Shown here in pieces: positions 18,137-24,868 of a DNA stretch of 52,509 bases (position 1 is the first letter of the stretch; every line of letters starts with the position of its first letter). A program made the translations under genes and the position numbers. The stretch spans positions 1 through 52,509 of the forward strand of contig NZ_JACONW010000023.1 in assembly GCF_014357575.1 (NCBI RefSeq), read 5' to 3'. The stretch comes from Pseudomonas folii. Its GTDB lineage: Bacteria; Pseudomonadota; Gammaproteobacteria; Pseudomonadales; Pseudomonadaceae. The notes under the pieces are model-generated. The model saw only the letters and a program-made list of their open reading frames with translations, ran no database searches and had not been told where the DNA came from.

Positions 18137-19354
18137 TCATTGCGTCAGGGCGGCGGCCGCATTGGCCATGGCGTGAAGCTTGAAGCTGCGGGCGTAGCCA
18201 GCCGGGTCGGAGCCGTCCCAGACCTTGCCATCGATCAACTGGCTGCTGCGCATCATGGCCGTCGGAACCGGTATGTCCAGCGCCTCGGCGGCCTGACGAT
18301 AGAGCGCCAGTTGGTGTACGCCTTTGGCGACATTGAGGTAGTCCGGATCTTCACGCAGCAAACCCCAGCGACGGAACTGCGTCATGAACCACATGCCGTC
18401 GGACAGGTAAGGCAAATTGACTTCGCCATTGCCGTGAAAGCGCAGAGCATGGTGGTCGTGCCATTGGTTGCCCAACCCGTCGCGATAGTCACCGAGCAAG
18501 CGGGGTTCGATATAACTGGCAGGTGCATCCAGATAATCCGCGCCGCTGAGCAACTGCGCGGTGCTGCGCCGATTCTCGTCACTGGATTCGATGAAGCGAC
18601 TGGCTTCCAGAACAGCCATGACCAGTGCCCGTGCGGTGTTGGGATACTGTTCAACGAATTCACGGGTGCAGCCCAGCACCTTTTCCGGGTGGTTGGGCCA
18701 GATTGCCTGAGTGGTGGCGAAGGTGAAGCCCAGTTGCTGATCCACGGCGCTGGCGCCCCAGGGTTCACCCACGCAGAAACCATCAATGCGACCAGCCTGC
18801 AGGTGCTCGACCATGCGTGGCGGCGGAACAACCACACTGGTCACGTCCTGCAGGGGATGAATGCCCTGGCTCGCCAGCCAGTAATAAAGCCACATGGCGT
18901 GATTGCCGGTAGGGAAGGTCTGCGCGAAAGTCAGCTTTGTCCCGCTTTGGTGCACTTGCTGATCCAGTGCCTCAGGAGTGATCACGCCAGCGTCTTGCAA
19001 CGAGCTCGACAAGTTGATGCTCTGACCATTCTGGTTCAGCCCCATGAGTACGGCCATGTCGGTAGCCGCGCTTCCGCCAATACCCAACTGCACCGCATAG
19101 ATCAATCCATACAGGCAATGGGCCGCGTGTAATTCGCCGCTGACCAGTTTGTCCCGCAAACTCGCCCAGGACGGCTGGCGCTTGAGGTTCAGGCTCAGAC
19201 CATAGGGTTGCGCGAAGCCTTGCGTCGCAGCGACGACTATCGAGGCGCTGTCGGACAGCGGCATGAAGCCGATATCCAGGCTGTTCATCTCTGGCGCATC
19301 GCTGCCAGCTACCCAGGCCAACGGATTTCGTGTGGGATCGTTCATAAGTGTCAT
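18137..19354 (-). CDS. nasS: nitrate/nitrite sensor NasS (NrtA-like)
   Basis: 405-residue protein of the NrtA/CmpA periplasmic-binding fold without a signal peptide or lipobox, which fits the cytoplasmic sensor NasS that binds nitrate/nitrite and releases NasT. Recognisable segments include DIGFMPLSDSASIVVA near the N-terminus, GNHAMWLYYWL and DGFCVGEPWG. The start is ATG 19354, with GAGGA four bases upstream; the long upstream extension runs back into the leader RNA and is rejected. It forms a two-gene operon with nasT. Confidence 0.93.
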   Translation of the reverse strand: MTLMNDPTRNPLAWVAGSDAPEMNSLDIGFMPLSDSASIVVAATQGFAQPYGLSLNLKRQPSWASLRDKLVSGELHAAHCLYGLIYAVQLGIGGSAATDMAVLMGLNQNGQSINLSSSLQDAGVITPEALDQQVHQSGTKLTFAQTFPTGNHAMWLYYWLASQGIHPLQDVTSVVVPPPRMVEHLQAGRIDGFCVGEPWGASAVDQQLGFTFATTQAIWPNHPEKVLGCTREFVEQYPNTARALVMAVLEASRFIESSDENRRSTAQLLSGADYLDAPASYIEPRLLGDYRDGLGNQWHDHHALRFHGNGEVNLPYLSDGMWFMTQFRRWGLLREDPDYLNVAKGVHQLALYRQAAEALDIPVPTAMMRSSQLIDGKVWDGSDPAGYARSFKLHAMANAAAALTQ

Positions 19355-19421
19355 CTGTCCTCTGCCATGACAACTGCGGGTGGAGCGGGCGCGTCCGGTC
19401 CAGGCTGGCAGAAATCTTTCA

Positions 19422-19473
19422 TAAAAAAAGCGTCGTTCAATCCTTCGCCAGAAAAGCAAAGACGGAACGACGC
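19422..19473 (-). terminator. attenuator terminator in the nasST leader
   Basis: Minus-strand GCGTCGTTC (19473-19465) pairs perfectly with GAACGACGC (19438-19430), followed by seven Ts. It lies about 70 bp before the nasS ATG. Confidence 0.85.
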
Positions 19474-19514
19474 CATTGTCGATGCATCGGGCCGCCATTG
19501 GCACGCTGCTATTA
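19422..19514 (-). promoter_or_regulatory. NasT (ANTAR) antitermination leader of nasST itself
   Basis: On the minus strand, P1 has core GCC-AATGGC-GGC (19502-19491), with further pairing outward interrupted by mismatches. P2 is CGAC-AATGGC-GTCG (19481-19468). The two hexaloops are identical and carry A1 and G4. The P2 3' side forms part of the terminator 5' arm. The arrangement is the same as before nasA and the reductase operon and predicts that NasT promotes readthrough into its own operon. Confidence 0.8.
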
Positions 19515-19524
19515 GCCTGAGCCA

Positions 19525-19540
19525 AGCAAGCGATATGCCA
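19525..19540 (-). promoter_or_regulatory. sigma-54 promoter of nasST
   Basis: Minus-strand TGGCATATCGCTTGCT has GG and GC at the fixed 10-base spacing. The predicted start is near 19514, just upstream of leader hairpin P1. Confidence 0.75.
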
Positions 19541-19562
19541 GTGTCGTGCTCACCTGATCTTG

Positions 19563-20397
19563 GGTATCTACACTTATTTTGTCAGGGGATGTAGCAGTTC
19601 TTGTGTACATATCCGTTACCGTGGTCAGGGCTGATACTGGTTGCGCTTTTACAGCGCGTCACTTTTGATAGATCCGGAAGCCGGCCCAGACAAAAGTAAC
19701 CAAAACGCTCTTGCCCCACCACTCGGCACCTCGCTGTCGCTCGGTGTACCCGCCCGCAGATCCTGAACCGTGGACCGCCGCAACGGGCCATCCATGGCCC
19801 AATGCGGCTAACCCGGCATCCTTGCCGGGTTGCCCACGGTTCAGGATCAGGGGGCGGCCAGCGTGGTTTAACGGGGCGCCTCAGATCAAAATCAAAAGCG
19901 CGGCGGCCTGACAGCCGACCTGTTTTCTTGGGTTTGCCGACATTCTGTAGGAGCTGCCGAAGGCTGCGAAGCGGAGTGTCAGGCAACGAATGCGTTGGCT
20001 GTGGTGACGTCTCGCGAACAAGTTCGCTCCTACCGGTCCGGGGTGAAACCGATGCTCTTGATCTGCTCTTGATCTGCTTTTGATTTTGATCTTAGGCGCC
20101 CCGTTAAACCACGCCGGCCGGAATTCGATATTGCTGCGTGGGGCAAACCGGCAGGGATGCCGGTTTAGCCGCCTTAGGCCATGGATGGCCGGTGGCGGCG
20201 GCCCCACGCAGCAATGTCGGATTACGGGTATGCCGAGCGACAGCGAGGCACCAAGTGGTGGGGCAAGAGCGCTTTGGTTACTTTTGTCTGGGCCGGCTTC
20301 CGGATCTATCAAAAGTGAGGCGCTGTAAAAGCGCAACCAATATCAGCCATTACCGCAAAAATGGATATGTACACGACTTGAAAGCTGTGTAGATACC
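19563..20397. repeat. large inverted repeat with nested covarying stems
   Basis: Two related ~300 bp copies face each other: left copy ~19603-19899, right copy ~20374-20076 read in reverse. Outermost matching ends are GGTATCTACAC (19563) and GTGTAGATACC (20387). Flanking blocks are nearly identical (for example AGATCCGGAAGCCGGCCCAG and its complement). Each copy contains its own three-stem structure: a perfect 15-bp outer stem (19759-19773/19834-19848; 20130-20144/20201-20215) enclosing two hairpins. Stem sequences differ between copies but pairing is kept. The centre (19900-20075) holds GTAGGAGC/GCTCCTAC REP-like pieces. No convincing gene lies here. Confidence 0.85.
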
Positions 20398-20476
20398 TAT
20401 GCCAATCACAGCATCACAATCAATCAGTTCATGCAAAAGCCTGCAGGCATGCCTCGCACGCAATCGCTCAGACGTC

Positions 20477-20482
20477 TATAAT
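20477..20482 (+). promoter_or_regulatory. candidate -10 box of pyrD
   Basis: Perfect TATAAT at 20477-20482, 41 bp before the pyrD ATG. The -35 region (around 20454) is a poor match to TTGACA, so the promoter is only tentative. Confidence 0.45.
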
Positions 20483-20522
20483 CGCCGCCCTGAATTCAGC
20501 TTCTTACGAGCCGCGCCCGCCC

Positions 20523-21548
20523 ATGTATAACCTGGCCCGCCAGTTACTGTTCAAACTCTCCCCGGAAACCTCCCACGACCTGTCGCTTGATCTGATTGGC
20601 GCTGGTGGACGATTGGGCATCAATGGCTTGTTAAGCAAGGCCCCGGCGCGTCTGCCGGTGAACGTCATGGGCCTGGATTTTCCCAATCCGGTCGGGCTTG
20701 CTGCCGGTCTGGACAAAAACGGCGCGGCCATCGACGGCTTTGCCCAACTGGGTTTCGGCTTCGTTGAAATCGGTACTGTGACGCCGCGTCCTCAGCCGGG
20801 CAATCCCAAGCCGCGGATTTTCCGTCTGCCGCAGGCTGAAGCGATCATCAACCGCATGGGCTTCAATAACCTGGGCGTTGATAACCTGGTGAGTCGGGTT
20901 CAGGCCGCCAGCTACAAAGGCATTCTGGGTATCAACATCGGCAAGAACTTCGACACGCCGGTCGAGCGCGCGGTGGACGACTACCTGATCTGTCTGGACA
21001 AGGTGTACGCCCACGCCAGCTATGTGACGGTCAACGTCAGTTCGCCCAACACTCCGGGCCTGCGCAGCCTGCAGTTCGGTGACTCGCTCAAGCAGTTGCT
21101 TGAAGCGTTGCGTGTTCGTCAGGAAGCGCTGACCCAATTGCATGGCAAGCGCGTGCCGCTGGCCATCAAGATCGCGCCGGACATGACCGATGAAGAAACC
21201 GTGCTGGTCGCCGCGGCGCTGATCGAGTCAGGGATGGATGCGGTAATCGCGACCAACACCACCCTGAGCCGCGTCGGCGTCGAAGGCTTGCCCCATGGTG
21301 ACGAGGCGGGCGGTCTGTCCGGTGCTCCAGTGCGTGAGAAGAGCACCCATACGGTCAAGGTACTGGCTGGCGAACTGGCTGGGCGGATGCCAATCATTGC
21401 CGCGGGCGGTATCACCGAAGGCAAGCACGCGGCTGAGAAAATCGCTGCTGGCGCCAGCCTGGTCCAGATCTACTCCGGCTTCATCTATAAAGGCCCGGCG
21501 TTGATTCGCCAGTCGGTGGATGCGATCGCCGCGATGCGCAAATACTGA
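20523..21548 (+). CDS. pyrD: dihydroorotate dehydrogenase, class 2 (quinone)
   Basis: 341-residue FMN enzyme of pyrimidine synthesis. It oxidises dihydroorotate to orotate and passes electrons to membrane quinone. The N-terminal helical extension (residues ~1-40) marks the membrane-associated class 2 type. FMN-barrel motifs include [43 protein letters not shown] and IIAAGGI. Length and start are standard. It stands just after the large inverted repeat. Confidence 0.97.
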   Translation: MYNLARQLLFKLSPETSHDLSLDLIGAGGRLGINGLLSKAPARLPVNVMGLDFPNPVGLAAGLDKNGAAIDGFAQLGFGFVEIGTVTPRPQPGNPKPRIFRLPQAEAIINRMGFNNLGVDNLVSRVQAASYKGILGINIGKNFDTPVERAVDDYLICLDKVYAHASYVTVNVSSPNTPGLRSLQFGDSLKQLLEALRVRQEALTQLHGKRVPLAIKIAPDMTDEETVLVAAALIESGMDAVIATNTTLSRVGVEGLPHGDEAGGLSGAPVREKSTHTVKVLAGELAGRMPIIAAGGITEGKHAAEKIAAGASLVQIYSGFIYKGPALIRQSVDAIAAMRKY

Positions 21549-21552
21549 GGGC

Positions 21553-21582
21553 AAAAAAAGGGGCTCCCTTAAGGAACCCCTT
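21553..21582 (-). terminator. Rho-independent terminator of rmf
   Basis: Read on the minus strand, AAGGGGTTCC (21582-21573) pairs with GGAGCCCCTT (21567-21558), including one G-U pair, followed by a run of seven Ts. It may also end pyrD transcripts, but there is no T run on the plus strand. Confidence 0.8.
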
Positions 21583-21666
21583 GGGCTTGCGCCCGGCGCC
21601 CGGATGGGACGCTTCTGGTTTTGACACGATTTCAGAGATTTGATGGACTGATCGGAAGTTACCTGG

Positions 21667-21882
21667 TTATCCGACCGCGTGAAGTTCGTTGAGTCTGTGG
21701 ATTCCCGCAGTGCCGGTCATACCGTCCCAGTTGTCGCCACGTCCTTCTCGCCAGCCATTGATCCAGGCTTGGCGCACCGACGGTAGAGTAAAAGGGCAAA
21801 GCTCACGGGATTTACCATGAACGCCGTACTGATATCCGCGTAAAAATGCTCTTTCCAACGGATCACGCTTAAGTCTTCTCAT
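21667..21882 (-). CDS. rmf: ribosome modulation factor Rmf
   Basis: 71-residue basic protein that converts 70S ribosomes to 100S dimers in stationary phase. The conserved N-terminus MRRLKRDPLERAFLRGYQ and the SVRQAWINGWREGR core are present. It is convergent with pyrD. The ribosome-binding site is weak. Two upstream palindromes (21921-21956) lie in its probable 5' leader or promoter region. Confidence 0.95.
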   Translation of the reverse strand: MRRLKRDPLERAFLRGYQYGVHGKSRELCPFTLPSVRQAWINGWREGRGDNWDGMTGTAGIHRLNELHAVG

Positions 21883-21920
21883 AGGGTGTTGCCCTCGTTT
21901 GTTGACTGTTATGTCCCTGA

Positions 21921-21956
21921 GACCTCATGTCGAGGTCGGGCAGAAAATTTTCTGCC
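21921..21956. repeat. two adjacent palindromes upstream of rmf
   Basis: GACCTC (21921-21926)/GAGGTC (21932-21937) forms a short hairpin. It is followed directly by a perfect 18-base palindrome, GGCAGAAAA/TTTTCTGCC (21939-21956). Their position suggests a regulator site or an mRNA-leader structure for rmf. Confidence 0.6.
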
Positions 21957-22363
21957 GTTGGTACCCGCTGCCGGCGTCGCGGGCTTGAGTGTTCTCACCA
22001 TTGCGGTGACAACCTGTGGTGATTTCTAACCAATGGATCGGGTGCTGTGAATGATCGTTTTGTCATAAGCACGTCATATTTGTAATAACTGGAACATAAG
22101 CAGGCAGCTGTTTCAAAGTTGATTATTTCGGCAGCCCTGAACTGGCAAGGCTTGCAAGAAATGTTGCAACTGTTTCGCAACCGCAGATGATGGCCTGTTG
22201 CAAGTAGACCTGAATCGACGAAGGGTCGCGATGTGACTTTTTATTGCGACGGTTGTCGTGCTGAATAGTGGTTTTTAAATGTCCCTTGGCCATGATGGTC
22301 TGGGGATGACTGCCTTGATAACCCGATTGGTTCGAGGTGGTCTGGCACAAATTGTGTGCCGCG

Positions 22364-22393
22364 CAGGCGTTCTCCAAGAAAGACGCCTGTTTT
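22364..22393 (+). terminator. Rho-independent terminator in the rmf-rlmL gap
   Basis: CAGGCGT (22364-22370) pairs with ACGCCTG (22383-22389), then TTTT (22390-22393). The direction is plus, but no protein gene precedes it on that strand, so it ends either a small RNA or an attenuated rlmL leader. Nearby hairpins are GGCACA/TGTGCC (22344-22360) and CGGGCAA/TTGCCCG (22403-22420). Confidence 0.65.
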
Positions 22394-22449
22394 AAATCTG
22401 GTCGGGCAATGCGTTGCCCGCCGCTTATGGCTTACGCCCTGGAATACTC

Positions 22450-24720
22450 ATGTCGGACCGTTACGAACTTTTCCTCACTTGTCCTAAAGGCCTGGAAGGG
22501 CTGCTTGCCGAGGAAGCCACTGCGCTGGGCCTCGAGGAAACCCGTGAACATACTTCAGCCATTCGCGGCAGTGCCGACATGGAGACTGCTTACCGGCTTT
22601 GCCTCTGGTCGCGTTTAGCCAACCGCGTGTTGCTGGTTCTCAAGCGCTTCCCGATGAAGGACGCCGAAGACCTGTACAACGGCGTATTGCACGTTGACTG
22701 GCACGATCACCTGGAACCGGACGGCTCGCTGGCGGTTGAGTTCAGCGGCCACGGGTCGGGCATCGACAACACCCATTTCGGCGCCTTGAAGGTCAAGGAT
22801 GCCATCGTCGACAAGTTGCGCATGCCCGACGGTTCGCGTCCTTCAGTGGACAAGCTGAACCCTGATCTGCGCGTGCATTTGCGTCTGGACCGGGGCGAAG
22901 CGATTCTGTCCCTGGACCTGTCTGGCCACAGCCTGCACCAGCGTGGTTATCGCTTGCAGCAGGGCGCTGCACCTTTAAAGGAAAACCTCGCGGCGGCGAT
23001 TCTGATTCGTGCAGGCTGGCCGCGCATCGCGGCTGAGGGCGGCGCGCTGGCTGACCCGATGTGCGGCGTAGGTACGTTTCTGGTTGAGGCGGCGATGATT
23101 GCTGCCGACATCGCGCCAAACCTCAAGCGCGAACGCTGGGGTTTTTCCGCGTGGCTCGGTCACGTGCCAGCCCTGTGGCGCAAGCTGCACGACGAGGCGC
23201 TGGAGCGCGCTGCAGCAGGGTTGGCCAAGCCACCGCTGTGGATTCGCGGCTACGAAGCGGACCCGCGCCTGATTCAGCCGGGACGCAACAACGTGGAGCG
23301 TGCCGGTCTCAGCGAATGGATCAAGATTTACCAGGGCGAAGTGGCGACATTCGAGCCGCGTCCTGACCAGAACCAGAAAGGTCTGGTGATCTGTAACCCT
23401 CCGTACGGCGAGCGACTGGGCGACGAAGCCAGCCTGCTTTATCTCTACCAGAACCTGGGTGAGCGTTTACGTCAGGCCTGTCTGAACTGGGAAGCCGCGG
23501 TATTCACCGGCGCTCCGGATCTGGGCAAGCGCATGGGCATTCGCAGTCACAAGCAATACGCTTTCTGGAACGGTGCCTTGCCGTGCAAGCTGCTGCTGAT
23601 CAAAGTGCTGCCGGACCAGTTCGTGACCGGCGAACGGCGTACTGCCGAACAGCGTCAGGTTGAGCGCGAGCACGTGGAGCCGGAAGACACCAGCCCTCTG
23701 GTGACTCCAGGCAAATACGAGAAGTACAACAAGAACGGCAATCCTATCAAACCGGCTCCAGTGGTGGTCGAGCAGCCGCGCTTGAGCGAAGGCGGGCAGA
23801 TGTTTGCCAACCGTTTGCAGAAAAACCTCAAGCTGCTGGGCAAGTGGGTACGTCGCGAAGGCATCGATTGCTACCGCGTGTATGACGCCGACATGCCTGA
23901 ATATTCGCTGGCGATCGATCTGTATCAGGACTGGGTTCACGTTCAGGAATATGCCGCGCCGAAGTCCATTGATCCGGAAAAGGCCTCGGCCCGACTGTTC
24001 GATGCGTTGGCGGCCATCCCCCAGGCGCTGAATGTCGACAAGAGCCGCGTGATCATCAAGCGCCGCGAGCGCCAGAGTGGCACCAGGCAGTACGAGCGTC
24101 AAAGTGCGCAAGGGCAGTTCGTCGAGGTCAATGAAGGCGGCGTCAAGCTGCTGGTCAACCTGACGGATTATCTGGACACCGGCCTGTTCCTGGATCACCG
24201 CGCCATGCGCATGCGTATCCAGCGCGAGGCTCAGGGTAAACGCTTCCTCAACCTGTTCTCGTACACGGCGACGGCCAGCGTCCATGCAGCAAAAGGCGGC
24301 GCGCGCAGCACCACCAGTGTCGACTTGTCCCGGACATATCTGGACTGGGCGCGGCGTAATCTGTCGCTGAACGGTTTCTCCGACAAGAACCGTCTGGAGC
24401 AGGGCGATGTGATGGCCTGGCTGGACGCCTGTCGTGAAGAGTACGACCTGATCTTCATTGACCCGCCGACCTTCTCCAACTCCAAGCGCATGGAAGGGGT
24501 TTTCGACGTGCAACGCGATCAGGTGCAATTGCTGGATCTGGCCATGGCGCGTCTTGCGCCGGGCGGCGTGCTGTATTTCTCGAATAACTTCCGCAAGTTT
24601 GTCCTCGACGAGAATCTTGCACAGCGTTATGCCGTGGAAGAAATCACCGCTCAGACCATTGATCCTGACTTCGCCCGTAACAGCAAAATCCATAAGGCGT
24701 GGAAAATCACAGCCAGATAA
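22450..24720 (+). CDS. rlmL: bifunctional 23S rRNA methyltransferase RlmL/RlmK (m2G2445, m7G2069)
   Basis: 756-residue fusion enzyme. The N-terminal THUMP domain (residues ~45-155) and first Rossmann methyltransferase with CNPPYGER (near residue 315) make N2-methylguanosine. The C-terminal domain with NLFSYTATASVHAAKGGA and DPPTFSNSKRM (near 670) makes N7-methylguanosine. The start is ATG 22450, giving the conserved MSDRYELFLTCPKGLE; the upstream in-frame ATG at 22414 overlaps a hairpin and is unlikely. Confidence 0.95.
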   Translation: MSDRYELFLTCPKGLEGLLAEEATALGLEETREHTSAIRGSADMETAYRLCLWSRLANRVLLVLKRFPMKDAEDLYNGVLHVDWHDHLEPDGSLAVEFSGHGSGIDNTHFGALKVKDAIVDKLRMPDGSRPSVDKLNPDLRVHLRLDRGEAILSLDLSGHSLHQRGYRLQQGAAPLKENLAAAILIRAGWPRIAAEGGALADPMCGVGTFLVEAAMIAADIAPNLKRERWGFSAWLGHVPALWRKLHDEALERAAAGLAKPPLWIRGYEADPRLIQPGRNNVERAGLSEWIKIYQGEVATFEPRPDQNQKGLVICNPPYGERLGDEASLLYLYQNLGERLRQACLNWEAAVFTGAPDLGKRMGIRSHKQYAFWNGALPCKLLLIKVLPDQFVTGERRTAEQRQVEREHVEPEDTSPLVTPGKYEKYNKNGNPIKPAPVVVEQPRLSEGGQMFANRLQKNLKLLGKWVRREGIDCYRVYDADMPEYSLAIDLYQDWVHVQEYAAPKSIDPEKASARLFDALAAIPQALNVDKSRVIIKRRERQSGTRQYERQSAQGQFVEVNEGGVKLLVNLTDYLDTGLFLDHRAMRMRIQREAQGKRFLNLFSYTATASVHAAKGGARSTTSVDLSRTYLDWARRNLSLNGFSDKNRLEQGDVMAWLDACREEYDLIFIDPPTFSNSKRMEGVFDVQRDQVQLLDLAMARLAPGGVLYFSNNFRKFVLDENLAQRYAVEEITAQTIDPDFARNSKIHKAWKITAR

Positions 24721-24868
24721 TGGGCCGGTGCACATCGATCCGTTCGCATTTGTGATGGGTCGATGTGCAATCGGTGCCGAGTCAGGCTAGGCAAAATACT
24801 GGCTAATAGCTATAAGTGAGCTACAGCCAGCGTGACGCGTCTCTATGCTGTGGCGTTGCGAGTGTCGA

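Noticed and set aside
19582..20392. Several 60-150 codon open frames inside the large inverted repeat
   Set aside because: They arise from the repeat sequence in multiple frames and both strands, end at the symmetric flanks, and lack ribosome-binding sites and codon bias.
23467..24735. 422-codon open frame antisense to the rlmL C-terminal half
   Set aside because: Shadow frame; the rlmL methyltransferase motifs lie on the opposite strand.
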